From contig JARUPZ010000005.1 of the NCBI GenBank assembly GCA_031213475.1, positions 6,692,988 through 6,756,987 on the forward strand: a stretch of 64,000 nucleotides of DNA, read 5' to 3'. This document shows positions 12,401 to 24,680 of this stretch, one piece after another (the first letter of the stretch is position 1; each line of letters starts with the position of its first letter). Source of the stretch: Nereocystis luetkeana (taxonomy: Eukaryota > Sar > Phaeophyceae > Laminariales > Laminariaceae). The notes below the pieces were generated by a model. The model made no database searches and had not been told where the DNA came from. It saw only the letters and a list, made by a program, of their open reading frames with translations. The position numbers and the translations under genes are program-made.

Positions 12401-15296
12401 TAGAGGAATCCTGAAGGCGGAAATAGTCGTTTTTTTCTTATTTTTTTGGAGAGGGTGAAGTTTTGTCGTCTTGAAAATAGATAAAGTCTGTTTTTGCTAG
12501 TGCTTTTTTTTTTTGGGGGGGGGGGGTGATGTCTAGTCATCCTGAAAACAGACATGGACTGATTTTTGGAGACTGCGAGATTTTGTTTACTTTGCCTACT
12601 GTAGCGGCGATAGTTTGGGGACAACTAGTTTATATACAGAGTCGTGGGTTTCCTGACCGCAAGGAGTTTCTAGCGTGGATCGTCGGTCCTGCAAGGCGAC
12701 GGGGACGCAAACTCGCTGACAGCAAGCGAGGGGGCGGGGACGAGGGCGGGGACGAGGGCGGGGACGAGGGCGGGGCTGAGCATCACAGGCTCCTTAGGAC
12801 CGACAATGACCCGGTTTAGAGATACTTGCGGGCGGTGGCTGAGTTTGGTTTGCTCGGTGGCGGCGAAAGTCTTCAGTACACACAATTAATTTCCCAGTCG
12901 TGGGTGTCCGCGATGGTAAGGAGGCAAGGGGGTCAGACAGGCACACCTACGAAAGGAGCGGGAGCGGTCCTCGCTGACCTGTGTGGCAACAAGCGGCGAG
13001 TGCACGACTCAACCGGGACGGGCGATTTAGTAAAAATGGCCACCCTGTCTCCCTCCCCCTCCCCCTTCCTTGGGGTTGAAACAAAAGGCTCGGGGCGTTT
13101 TTATCTACTACGAGGTACGTCCTAAGCATCAACCCAAGAAAAAACCAGCAGACTTACGTCACGCTAGACAAACCCTCTCGGTTCGATCGGTGCAAGAGAC
13201 AGTGGGACCAGCCAGCGTCTACGGTATTTATAGCACTCATTTACTCCGGGGTCGTTCGTTAGGTAGTCGCCTGTACATAAAATAAAAACAGCCCCCCCCC
13301 CCCCCCTCCCGCCGAACGCCTTTTGACCCTCTTATCAATAGGCAGCCCCTCCCCCCCCCGCCGCCCCGCGTCCCCCGTCCCCTACCCCCTGTCCTCTATC
13401 GCTTGTCCCCTATCCCCTATCCCCTATCCCCGTTGCCTTGAATGTGGAAAACAGGATTGGGGACACGTGACCAAATGCCATCTCCACTCGGCCGTGGTCT
13501 TGTCGAAGCTCAGCCGGCACGACGAAGCTCTCCGATGTCTGGGGCAGGTACGTGCATTCGCCGTCTGCGCCGCACCGCGCGATACACGCGGCCCTCAGCG
13601 TGTTCACGGAATCGCCCGCACTCGCAAAGGGAAGAATATTGGCATATCCGTAGCGCTAGCAGGACTGGCGGTTGTTGCGGCTTCCCGTCAATGGAGGTGT
13701 GTCCCAGAGAGAGCAATCAGGCAGAGGGGGCGTGCAACTACGAGCCACCGGTACTGTTATGTTACGGGGGGCCATAGTTAATAGGACCAAATCCTGTTAG
13801 CAAAAATAGCGAAACATATAGCTGTTTGTGTGTACCTTAGGTCCTATTTAATATGGTCCCCCGTAATAGTAGCAGGTAAGAGACGATATGTCTTGCCGAT
13901 ACACACGGTGAAAACAATGCGCGCGCTCGGTTTCCTGCGACATGCTGGTTGATTTGTACAACTATTTTTTTTATGTTTGTTTTGAACGCTCGCCCATCTA
14001 TTGCTTGCACCCATTTAAACATTTCCTTTGCACATATTTGCTACTTCATCGCGGGGATATTCACCATAAACTCTGTTGTAGGTGCTGTCTATGGTTGAAG
14101 AGGGGAAGCTGGACGTCGGCGGAAACTCGCCGCAAAAGCTGTGCCTCGTCGCGATCTGCTACCACAACATGGCCGTGAGTTGATTTGATGCGTTACGTTG
14201 TTTTGTTTTGGTCTCCTTGTCTTTCCGGTCGCGTTTTCACTTGTTTCCACCGGAAAGACAGGAAGGAGGAGCGGTGTGCAAAGCCCAAACCGTTGTCACC
14301 GAAAGAGGAGCCATCCCTCCGATATATATTTTTCTTTCTTGTCCTTTTGCGCAGAACCCATTATTTCACAGTACGTAACGTCAGAACCCCAATGGATCAT
14401 CGTACGTATGCGTGTCCTATTTTTTCTCAGAATCCAATTTACTTGGAAGCATTATTTCTCATAATCCAATATACTTGGAAGCATTGTTTCTCAGAATCCA
14501 ATTTACCTCGAAACTTTTGCAGAGCTGAAGCTCATACTCACAGCACAGATGAATACGTAGAAGCATTCATAGGAATCTTTCAGACGCAGTTTGTATAAAT
14601 GTACATTCACTTGGGGAAACGCGCAAGGCAAGACTCGCGAGGAGGCGGTTTCCATGCACCATCGTTTACCATGCGCCATTGTTAGTGACTTCCTCCCCCG
14701 ATGATACTCCCACCGGCGGGTACCTGTTTCACCCTTCCGTCCTCCCAAAGTGTGTTCATCGAAAGCGTTGTCGGTCTCGGACACTAGACCTTCATCAGAG
14801 CCCCCCCCCCCCCCCCCCCCCTCCTCTTGCGATGCCCCTACTCGCAACCGTCCGTCCGTCCACCCCTACACTCTCGTCTTGCGCTGCGTAACACACGCAC
14901 AAGAACAAACACCATAATCACAGACACCACTACTACCACCACCACCACCACCACCACCACCACCACCACCATCACCACCACCACAATTATAACCACGACA
15001 ACCACCACCACCGCCACCGCCATTACCACTACCAACAGGTGGAGCAGCTTAACCTGCGACACGCCGGCGAGGCCTGCATGAGCAGCCAGAACGCCCGACG
15101 CCTGGCCCGCCTCTGCCTCTCGTACTCTAACCGGTGGCTCCACTCGTTCGAGGGCACTCACAAACTTGCCCTAGCCGAGCTCGCGAGGGCTTTGCCCCCG
15201 ACCAAAGGAGGGGGTGGGGATAGGGGGGCGGGTGGGGGGGCAGATCGAGAACAGATGGAGATGCTGAGGCACTTGACGGAGCAACTGTTTTCCTAG
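6453..15296 (+). CDS. Tetratricopeptide-like helical-repeat protein (ten exons)
   Basis: Proposed exons: 6453-7613, 8605-9390, 9594 to about 9694, 10293-10360, 10561-10612, 10671-10829, 12218-12359, 13455-13547, 14082-14174 and 15039-15296, giving about 970 residues. The start ATG opens MNFEFSPSEVRNSLAVFEKA. Exons 1-2 are disordered Ala/Gly/Ser/Gln-rich sequence. From exon 4 onward the protein is a chain of amphipathic helix pairs of TPR type: the exon-6 helix RRFERSLELLKRAEILL, YGLYYLRRGKSSAALDYVQKA in exon 7, SKLSRHDEALRCLGQ in exon 8 and LVAICYHNMA in exon 9. Phases agree at every junction from exon 4 to the stop. The boundaries of exons 2-3 and the weak acceptor at 10670 are the least certain parts. 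TPR arrays usually mediate protein-protein contacts. No catalytic domain is visible and I cannot name an orthologue. Introns hold X repeats, a MITE and microsatellites. Confidence 0.75.
7884..8126 (+). repeat. Dispersed X repeat, copy 1
   Basis: Lies in intron 1 of the TPR gene. It shares a long core with copies at 11034, 25503 and 31803, including GCAGCTCACCCTTCATGCGA, GCAATGTCTGCCTGGT and GGCCATGCATGA. It ends in a C-run after GAGTACAC. No coding capacity is evident, and it is probably a non-autonomous mobile element of unknown class. Confidence 0.8.
11034..11275 (-). repeat. Dispersed X repeat, copy 2
   Basis: Inverse orientation to copy 1, in the intron upstream of the 12218 exon. It begins after a G-run with ATGCATGGCCGTAGTCGTATG. 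It runs through the TGCATCCTACCAAGTAACCG segment to GATGACAGCTTCAAGGAG. This copy is uninterrupted and shows the empty site that a SINE occupies in the copy at 31803-32414. Confidence 0.8.
11631..11651 (+). repeat. G21 homopolymer
   Basis: An unbroken 21-bp G run in an intron of the TPR gene. Comparable G or C runs occur at 14801-14821, 24074-24099 and 54591-54613. Confidence 0.95.
12729..12778 (+). repeat. 12-bp GC-rich minisatellite
   Basis: About four tandem copies of GGGGACGAGGGC in the intron between the 12218 and 13455 exons. Confidence 0.9.
13368..13436 (+). repeat. C-rich minisatellite next to an exon
   Basis: Degenerate CCCCTATC units form an extended pyrimidine-rich stretch ending about 20 bp upstream of the splice acceptor at 13454. 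It probably serves as, or merges with, the polypyrimidine tract of that acceptor. Confidence 0.85.
13762..13866 (-). mobile_element. TA-target MITE, copy B
   Basis: Ends TTACGGGGGGCCATAG and CTATTTAATATGGTCCCCCGTAA are inverted repeats. The right flank is TA and the left flank is TG. It lies in the intron between the 13455 and 14082 exons of the TPR gene. Same orientation as copies A and C. Confidence 0.9.
14801..14821 (+). repeat. C21 homopolymer
   Basis: Pure C run in the last intron of the TPR gene. Confidence 0.95.
14927..15030 (+). repeat. CCA/ACA trinucleotide tract
   Basis: Runs of ACC units, then mixed CAC/ACA units, end within a few bases of the acceptor of the last TPR-gene exon (15038). 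Expansion here would alter the distance between branch point and acceptor. Confidence 0.9.
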
Positions 15297-15666
15297 AAGA
15301 GTCACACAAGCAAGCAAGCGGGGGCTGACCGGTCTTTTTAGAATTCAGCAAAGTTTTGGGGGTTTGAGCAACTTGGAGTTTGAGTTGGATACTTCTTGCG
15401 GCTGTAGTATGGGTTCAGCGCAAATGGTACTTCGTACACACGCTGGTGTCGGAGTCAACTCTTTTGTTCGGAACTGCAGAGCCCGAAACAGCTCATTGAA
15501 TATTAGCCCTTTCTTGTCTTCGGCCTGTTGTTATCATATTTAACCATGGTGCTATGTTTATATCGCATACATGAGAAAGTGTTGGGCTCGTAGGAAGGAC
15601 TTGTCGACGCCTGCATACTGCTTGCACAGCTCGGACAGGTGTCATGATCTACAATCAACCATCTAT

Positions 15667-15767
15667 TTACGGGGGACAATAGTAAATAGGACAAAATATG
15701 TTTAGTAAAAATAGGTAAACATGTAGGTTTTTGTGTGAACCGTAGGTCCTATTTATTATGGTTCCTC
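15667..15767 (-). mobile_element. TA-target MITE, copy C (decayed)
   Basis: The left end TTTACGGGGGACAATAG is intact. The right end is truncated to ATTTATTATGGTTCC. It lies 370 bp downstream of the TPR-gene stop, possibly in its 3' untranslated region. Confidence 0.8.
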
Positions 15768-16990
15768 ACCTGCCTGCCGTCGTGAGAGGTTGTGCAGGAT
15801 ATGCATTGCACAGATTCGACCCGGGAAACATGCACCAATAAGACCATGCCGATTATACGGGCCCCGCTCGGCAACACGAGAGACACCACACAAAATCGGG
15901 GATACATTTCTCGTCTGCCTTGACTTGTCAGCTGCAGTAGACCATGAGGTGGGAATCGGTTCTCTGTCCCGGGGTGTGCATTTGCTGTATCTCCAAGAGC
16001 TGGTTATAAACCCATCACTTATTTTTCTATGCCCCATCAACAATATATTTGTCTTGGGAGGGGGGGCGCCAGTATTGTTCAAGTGGCACGGGAGGGGGGG
16101 GGGGCAGATCGGGACCATGTCTTTTTCCCCCGTACCCACGAATCAGCCACGGTGCGCGTAAGTCCACGCGGGGGTAATCAACGAGGTGCCTTGATGGCGC
16201 TCTACCAGAGAAGAGCCGCGTGTACTTTCGATGGAGTTGACACATTTTGTTTTCGCCAGCCACAAGCAATTCCCCACGCTCCCGCAGCGGAGTCTGAATC
16301 TCCTGGTTTCAGTTTGGTGACACTTGCGAAGCGTCAACTTGGCGAAAGTCTGCGCGCAACACCCGCGCTCGTTTAGACCTTTTTTTTTTTACGAGATATG
16401 ATACCCCATTCATTCGTGGATGAGCGGAGCACGAGACTGACGCCGTTGTAGATGGGGACACCTTCTCAAGACCCGAAACGCCACCAACACGCGATCAGCG
16501 TAGTGAGGGATCACAGGAGGGGTTAACAACGTCCGAGCGAGTGCCCGATGGTGAGGTGGGACACTTACCCGTTAAAGGTGAAACTAAAAAATCGTCACGA
16601 CGACACGAATCGGCGAGGAGAGGATAAGGGGAAGACTCGTGCACCGGGTAGTGCGCCGCTTGACTTTGCCATGAGGCGCGGGAGGGGGGAAAGTACGAGA
16701 TAGTGTTGTGTAGCATCAATTAAAGTTGTGCATCCCGAAGTCCATGATGACGGAGAAAGTCGAGTAAGATAATCGAGTAGAGTAAGTGCGAGGCAGGGTG
16801 CCTCGCATCGCCTTCTCGGGCCCTCAAAAGTCGTTCACAAACAAAACACATCCGCTCTGGACAGACAGAACGATCTCCGAGATTTTCCTCCTAGATGAAT
16901 TGCAGCTACATGAATCAATCACACCATTCATCTAGTCAAAATGCATGAGGCACTTGTGCGAGTGTGAGCAACAGCTATGCCCTACAAAGA
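15768..16990. other. Intergenic, no gene recognised
   Basis: Short overlapping ORFs on both strands, without family motifs or convincing exon boundaries. Confidence 0.4.
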
Positions 16991-17388
<398 letters not shown>

Positions 17389-17981
17389 AATCGTGCGCGG
17401 CTTCGCGGGTTTATTTTGCCGGACCTCGTCACACCATTCCCTTTTCGCTGTGGCAGTAACAAACCATCATCTCTCTCTGCCACTGGTTTGTTCAGAACCT
17501 TCTAAAGCCTTCTCAACGGTTGCCCCAATTAACGGCTCCGATCCGCAATGTATGATACGTGCTGGTGGTTTTGTTTTTAGTTGTGTTGTTGCTGTTGTCT
17601 TCACACATACCTTTCATCAGTACACCCAGTGTTCGTCCTGATTCCTTATCCTAGAGATATGCTGATTCTTCTGTGGTCACAGACTGAGACAGAGAAAGAC
17701 CAAAACATAAAAATAAATCGCAAATTCAAGTGTCAAGCAAGTGAAATGCCAGCGTACCGGGTACGAGAACACAACAACACAAGCAAGACCGGAAACATAA
17801 GAACCAAAAGACAATAAAACCTAAACAAAAATCTGAAATGAAAAAAAAACAGAATACAAGTGGAGACGCAAAAAATAGGCATATATAAGCCTTTCGCGCC
17901 ATTTTAGGCATACACTCAATATTGCACTCGAGATACGGTTTCCTGTGGTCCTCCTGACAGACCAGCGCCCGATCGGACCTA

Positions 17982-18094
17982 TTACGGGGGACCATAGTTA
18001 ATAGGACCTATGGTATACATAAAACCTACCAGGGGTATATATTTGTCCATTTTTACTAACAATATTTGGTCCTATTAACTATGGTCCCCCGTAA
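17982..18094 (+). mobile_element. TA-target MITE, copy D
   Basis: A very well-preserved copy. The ends TTACGGGGGACCATAG and CTATGGTCCCCCGTAA are perfect inverse complements flanked by TA on both sides. The TIR extends inward through TTAATAGGACC. The interior is AT-rich and non-coding. Confidence 0.95.
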
Positions 18095-18987
18095 TAGTGT
18101 CTACCCACCAAGTCGGGCTCCATCTATTTTCGGCTCACCTGTACCAGGTACGTACGTACATATAAATGGCTCACAACCTTTAATAAGTAGGTACGTACGT
18201 ACATGGAGAGGGGGCCTCCTCTCGTCCCATGTAATAATATGAGCGCTTCTCCTAATAACCAACAGCCCAGGCTCTTACTTTTTTTTATTGAGTGCACGGC
18301 ACTCTATGACAACGTGACAACCCCCCCCCCCCCCCCCCCCGCCCCCCACGCAGACGGTGACCTCGTGATTTCGCAATCTGATCGTTTTTTTTTTGTTGAC
18401 AGCTACCAGGTACGTTGTAACAGTAGGTGAACCTGGTCCCAACGGCCCTGTGACCTTACTTCAGTTTTGCCAGACAAGGGTTCAATTTAACCATTTACAG
18501 TTAGTTGCAGTTGAAGCAACAAAAATGTGAAGCCCAGCTTGACAGAGAGGTGTACCTGGAGTCTTTCGGCCAGCAATAGCTAACGATCGGGGGCTGGCCA
18601 ATCAGAAGGGGGGTAGCAAGCCTTTCCCCGAGTGCAACTAAACTGTAGCGTACCTCGAAAGGCGTACGAGGTACAGGTATACCTATTTTTGGCTTTCGAC
18701 CAAAGGTCCACAAAAGTGCGGCGGAACCTGCAACCAATCAAAGTATCCATGTGGTACGTGAGCACGGTGAGAGGTGAGCTCGGTTATCCTGCTCGTGAAG
18801 CATCTCAAGTGGGGGGACGAGCAGCTCGCAGCGTTGGAACCCATACAGACCTGTGTCATCTCTGTGATCCCTCTGCCTCTGTATCCGAGGCAACGCACAG
18901 CAAAAGGATCTCAGTATTCTGTATTGCGTTCCGATTGCGAACTGGGAGGGAAATTTGTTGTGGGGTTGTAATCGTCTGTCAAGACCG

Positions 18988-21900
18988 ATGCCGGCGGTGC
19001 TGACGTCTCGATGGGGGCTAGGCTCGGTGACCATTGTAGCCAACGACGGAGGTGTGGTGCCTACTTCTCTGAACGCGGACACCTGCAGCAGCAGCAACAG
19101 CAACAGCAACAACAGCGGCAGCAGCGTCCGCAATCAAAACCACACAACGTTGACAGCACCAGCAGCACACTTACCGACAACGGCTCCAGCAGCAGCAGCA
19201 GCAGCAGCAGAAACAGCACCAATAACAGCAGCAGGGACCGCAACGTCAACGACAACGCTAACATCAACAAAAACAACAGCAGCAACATCAGCACCTCGAA
19301 CGACAGCGCCTCCATCACCACCACTGCTATCGCCGCGGTCAAGCCACGGAGAGGAAGAAGCACAGGACGGTGACTACGAAGAAGAGCCGACCGGCAAGAC
19401 GCTGTGGGACTGCGCGAAAGTGCTGTACGACTTGGTCGCGAACCCGGACCCGAACAACGCCTTCTCGGTCAGGGGCAAGGTTAGTATTATAGTGGGTGAA
19501 CAAAAAAGTCGAGTCCACATTTTTGCGAGCTTGACCTGTATGTGGTCGATACAGCATGATCGCCGAAGTATGAGCGCAAAAAACACGGAGATGCTGGTGG
19601 GGTGAGGGAGGGGAAAGCGCGCTCGATGTAGACGACATGTGGACCATAGTTCAATGCGTACGTATGAAAGTTCGACATTTATATATGCAGAAGGTTTCGG
19701 TACGATATCCGACGCAAATCCTTACCCCTCTGAACGGCACCGCCACCGCGCGCGCGCTTCTACAGTAGACCCTCGGTAGGTATCCGGAGTTCGGTTCTGG
19801 TGGTGCTTCTATGGCGAGCAGCTGCAACGACTCACTTGATTTTCGGTCTGTCGATACTATGAATAGGTATATTATAGTTGTTGATGTCGTAATGCCAGGT
19901 ACCAGGTATGCCTCTCGAATGATATGGTGTGCTAACCAAGCTCTTTGGTCCCTGGTACCGGGCTCTTTCCTCTCCTCGCGCTCGCTTTCCTTTCCTCCTC
20001 TCGTTGGAATATTGTCTGTTTGTGGGTGGAACCCTTGTAACCCTTGTAACCCTTGGAACCCTCGGAACCCCTCGGCACCCTTGGAACCCCCCTGACATCT
20101 GGCTGACCACGGTACTGGGGAAACGATCAACAACGAACGGCAAATGACGACGGCAACAACGGCAACGGCATTTTTTTTTTTCGGGGCGGGAGCAGCGCGT
20201 GATCGAGCTGGGGGCGGGCACGGGCGCCCTCTCCGTGGGCCTCGCGCGCGCGGGGGCCGCATCCGTAACCTGCACCGACCTCCCTTGCCACCTGGCATAC
20301 ATCAAATCCACCGTCGAAGCAAATATTCGTAGCAGCAGCAGCAGCAGCACGGTTGACAGCTGCAGTGCTTCCAAGTTATGCCGTGGCGCTAACTGCAGCG
20401 TCAGTGGGGAAAACGAAAGCGACTCTGGGGTCGCAAACAACAACGGTTGTGGCGGTGGTGGCGGTGGTGGCGGTGGTGCTAGTGTTGATGGCGGTGATGG
20501 TGGTGGTGGCGGGGGGGGCAGTGATCAAACGGTGGCTCGTCGCGAGAGCTGCCCGGAAGACGGGAAGGTTCATGTCGTCTCCCTGCGGTGGGGCGAGGAA
20601 GAAGACATCGCGAGGGCGCGAGAAAGGAGTGACCAAGGAGTAGCAGCAGCAGCAACAGCACCAGAAGGAGAAGCAGGCACGACGGCAGCAGCAGCAGCCT
20701 TCGATGTGATCGTGCTGAGCGAGGTGCTGTACTGGCCAGCGCTAGACCTGTTCCAGGTGGACACGAGAGATCCGCTACGACGCACCCTGGTGGGTCTGTC
20801 CCGGCCCGGTACCATGGTTGTTCTGATTTACAAGGAAAGGTGGGTGAGGTGTTCGGGCAGTGAGAGAACGCGTGCAAACTACTTTTTCATCAACACAACA
20901 CAAAAAAAACACTTCTGATGCGTTGCTGCGAGTTATCCCGATAGGCCGATTCTCAACTTTGCGAACTGCGTGGTGTACCAGGTACATCGGTTACACGTTT
21001 CCTATGAATACAACTTACGCATTCCTCGTGAAGGGTAGGTGTACACCAACCTCTTCGTAGAAAATATTATTTCTCGGCACCTGGTAGGAAAGAGTGGTAA
21101 ACACTTGTGTGATTTGCTTGTGTCGGGACGGCGAAAGGCCGGTGACCTCCCTGAATGCTCTCTACCAGGCTCAGCAGGACGATCGCATTTACTAGGTAAA
21201 TTTTGCGCGGCCACCCATCCCGGCAGCCATCAGCCGGGCGTCGGTGTGTGGTTGTTTGCGGATGACACCAACACCAGTAGCTGCAAATAAATACGAAACA
21301 TGCTGTTGAGGTTGGTGATGTTGTACATGAACGTGTGGCGGTATCGTTACGACACCGCTTCCCGTGCATGTTTTGATTCTGTACCCTTTGGGCGAGGTGC
21401 CGAATGCAAGAGGTGCCATACAACAAAAATCGGACGGGAACAAAAATGCAGTCACAGCGCCGCTGTTCCCGGTGATAAGCGCAGGCTCTGACACGTTTTG
21501 TGCTGCCAATCCATGGTGTTATTGGTGCTCGCGCGGTAGACACTCGCATCCCGCCACATCGTTTTTTTTTGTGGGACTCAGTTTATTTGATTCGCGTTCT
21601 CAATCGCTTAACGGTGAGAGTACCAAGCCGGACCGTCTACGCAAACGATTTGTAATCGCCCGGTTCATAGAAAAAAATATTTTTCAACGTACGATTTATC
21701 GATTGTTCTCGATTAAGACAACGTTTCCCCGTGGTTTGTAGCGTGGGGGTGTACTAGGGGGGGCGCACATCATATTCGTCCTTTGAACCTTCCACGCAAC
21801 TAGCGATTCGTGTTTCATGCACCACACAGCACAAAACTTGTCTTGTTGTTTTGCTCACCCCCGCCCCCCCCCCTTCGACGTACCCACCAGGGACCAGGGG

Positions 21901-22218
21901 CGGAGACTTTTCTTTCAGTATCGCGGTTGTTTCGAGATGCGAAAAATTACTGCTGTACGTACGTACCAGAGGGTTTAGCATACAACCATGAACTGCTGGA
22001 AAGACTTTTCATAGCAGTCTACCTTTTCGCGCTGAAATGAATCCACCAGGTGGCCAGAGCGAGAAAAGGAGTTCTTGGCGTCCTGCGAGGGGAGCTTTCA
22101 AGTCGACAGCATTCCAGAGGGCATTTTGACGCTGCCGGCTTTCTCCGAGGAGGCGCTCGGGTCGGGGGCCATCAGGGCCGTAGTGATGGTTCGCCTGCCG
22201 AAACCAACTGGCTGCTGA
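18988..22218 (+). CDS. METTL21-type protein-lysine methyltransferase (three exons)
   Basis: Exons 18988-19479, 20196-20839 and 22050-22218 join in phase to 434 residues. Seen: GKTLWDCAKVLYD (about 136-148) matches the WDxA segment of Methyltransf_16 proteins. RVIELGAGTGALS (165-177) is the S-adenosylmethionine-binding motif I. CTDLPCHL follows as the acidic motif-II loop. FDVIVLSEVLYW (333-344) corresponds to the post-I/DVLY region and IYKER to the (A)YK(R/E)R end of the fold. The family methylates lysines of chaperones and translation factors in cytosol or mitochondria. The substrate here is unknown. Residues about 35-120 are Ser/Thr/Ala-rich. A Gly/Ser/Ala-rich insert of about 110 residues separates motif II from the DVLY region. 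The ATG at 18988 follows a stop-poor region, and an upstream exon cannot be excluded. Confidence 0.85.
20029..20093 (+). repeat. 9-10-bp minisatellite (AACCCTTGG)
   Basis: Six to seven degenerate tandem copies in intron 1 of the methyltransferase gene. Confidence 0.85.
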
Positions 22219-23295
22219 TTACTCAGTCTTTTCAGTCTCATACTCGAAGCAGTGCGGCGAGCCAGCTTTCGCGTTTTAGTGAGAGCTTCGCATTCTTCAT
22301 AATATCGTACTAAAAACGCTGCTACTACATTACAGGCAAGTGTATACGAAGTATGATACCTGATAAACTTGTATATAACAGTGGCATCGGCTATTATCGG
22401 AGGAAACTACGGAGACCTACTGGTTGGTAAGGTTTGGCTAGCTCACTGTTGTAATGGATTTCGCCGGCGCGAAGCACGCGACTTTTTTATAAAGAAAAAC
22501 TGCTGCTGTAGTCTGTACGAGTACGTATCCATCGAGAGGTGCGCATCGAATGCGCTTCTCTTGGTCTCCAGGTCCAAACCCGCACGGTGGTATGGGATAT
22601 GGGGAAAACGCCAAGGTGTATGGTATGTGTTGACCGTATGGTACGGGAAAACACAGCATATGGTATGGTACGTTTGCGGTATGGTACGGGAAAAACACAG
22701 TACCTGGTACATGGTATGGTACGTTTGCGGTATGGTACCATGGTACAGTGTCGTAAATGTATTACATGGCTGAATTTGCCTGGTGGTATGGTATGTTTCA
22801 GTATATAAGGCCCGTAAGAGTCGAATACGTCATACGAATATCATCTGTAACGAGCTTACATATCGGCCATTGGAAAGTGTTCGAAAATATAAGCCTTGCG
22901 GACAGGCAGACCGACAGATTTGCATTTACCAAAACTGAGACTCAGTTGTACAAAACTGAAAATAGCACCTAACTTTTCTGAGCCTCCTAGCTTGAGGAGT
23001 TCCACACTCACCCATACTGACCTTGAGAAAATATATAGGCTTAACTCCTTTCACCACAGCGCTGCACACGAAACACATAACTGGGTCCAATTCCAAGTAA
23101 TGTGTGTCCAAACGGGAGTGCAGTCTCAACAGGGGGTATCCTACTATAGGTGCAAACGAATCATACTGTGACCAAACACAAACGGGACACCAGATACCTG
23201 GTACATATCATACGATGCCGGGTAGTTCCTCAGTCAAGGAGCCCCGTCGGTCAAATGGCATTGCCTCAGAAGGCAAAACGTGCTGTACAGCATTA
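22219..23295. other. 3' region of methyltransferase gene and intergenic DNA
   Basis: No gene recognised. It holds the GGTATGGTACG tandem array listed separately. The next gene downstream is convergent (bL25m, minus strand). Confidence 0.4.
22588..22800 (+). repeat. GGTATGGTACGGGAAAA tandem array
   Basis: Several imperfect copies of a 20-40-bp unit containing GGTATGGTACGGGAAAACAC. They keep several frames open and give repetitive ORFs that are not genes. Confidence 0.85.
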
Positions 23296-23406
23296 TTACG
23301 GGGGACCATAGTTAATAGGACCTATGGTATACATTAAAACCTACCAGTATATATTTAACCATTTTTACTCACAATATTTGGTACTATTAACTTTGGTCCC
23401 CCGCAA
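23296..23406 (+). mobile_element. TA-target MITE, copy E
   Basis: Inverted ends TTACGGGGGACCATAG and TTTGGTCCCCCGCAA, each flanked by TA. Same orientation and interior as copy D. Confidence 0.93.
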
Positions 23407-24680
23407 TAGTAGGGGTACCTCTCTAATGCCGGTGCCCGATGTACAATGCCTGTGTGAAATCGGCCGAGTTGTGACGACATCGACTTATGATACTCAGAAG
23501 TGTTTTACGGCTTGATTCAGCTTCCGATAAAAGGGTTGACACAGCTCGCTTTCACTCGTCATTTATTACATCTTCGATCCAATAATTTCCCCAGTTTCAC
23601 ATCTTCATTCCGATATTTCTCCCAGTTTTGCATCGTCGTTCCGATGATTTCCCCAGTTTTGCATCTCCATTCCGATCAATTTCCCCAGGCGATCGAGGTT
23701 ATAGGGTAAGGGCTTAAAGTCAGGCATACTTCGACCATATTGTTTAAGGCTGGTCACGTCCGAAACAGCTCCCGTCGACACCGACACCACCACTCTTTTC
23801 TGCGTTGCTTCTCATGTACAATTAGCAAAGATGCCTCCCATCCGCCGAACGCCGGAAAAAAAAAAGAAAAGCGGGGGTGCAAAAACGAAAAAAAAAAGCA
23901 AAACAAATGGTAAAAACACGACCCGCTTTTCTAAACACCAAACCTTCCCAATATCAAAAAAAGAGGGGGGAGGGGGCATCCGCCGAAGAAACCCGGTGCA
24001 GAAGTAGAACAGGGGGAGGGGATAATCTGCTCCTCCAGCACACTACGTCCAGCAGTAGGATACATGGAGGCGAGGGGGGGGGGGGGGGGGGGGGGGGGGC
24101 ATGGTGATGTGACGAAACATACGAATATTTCAGTCAGTCACCCGCTCTCGGCCCTGTATCCCGGCTACCCGCCCGATTGCCCCCCCACCTGTCACCTGGT
24201 CTAGCAGCAGAACGCACATGGAGACATATCGTTTATACCCCCCGCAACAACCGTCTCGTACTACACTCGTCACCCCCGTAGTTTTTTTCGCGAATTATTA
24301 ATTGTCCCGATGCTCCCAAGCCTCCGACACCGGAGTCCGTGGCGCCTAGGCGGGCACGCGGTGACCAACAGCGGCCGCAGCTGGAGAGGCACCACCAGAG
24401 TAGATGTAGTCCCCCCCCCCCCCCCCCGATTGTTCCTCGAAGAAAAACACCCGTTTCTCGATGAAAAAGCACCCATTGTTCGACAAAAAACGCCCCGTCT
24501 CTCGATGAAAAACGCCCCGATCTAGAAGAAGGCGCCAACGTGTATCTCGAAGAAAAAACGCCTACTGGTATACCATGGCCCACTGGTATACCATGGCCCA
24601 CGTATTTCCCGAGGAAAAACGCCTCGGTCTCGAAAATGAAACCGCCGACGGCACGTCGTCTCCGTGCCTCATCTCTACTT
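23407..24680. other. Intergenic between two convergent genes
   Basis: Contains a 26-bp G run (24074-24099), a C run near 24411 and the 27-bp degenerate repeat array. Near 23620-23690 there are also alternating copies of TTCCGATGATTTCCCCAGTTTTGCATC. No gene recognised. Confidence 0.45.
24428..24650 (-). repeat. Degenerate ~27-bp tandem array downstream of bL25m
   Basis: At least six imperfect units of the type TTCTCGATGAAAAACGCCC, each a variation on CTCGAAGAAAAACGCC. It lies within 250 bp downstream of the bL25m stop codon on the minus strand, plausibly in its 3' untranslated region. A 17-bp direct repeat (CCACTGGTATACCATGG) is embedded near 24570-24600. Confidence 0.75.
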
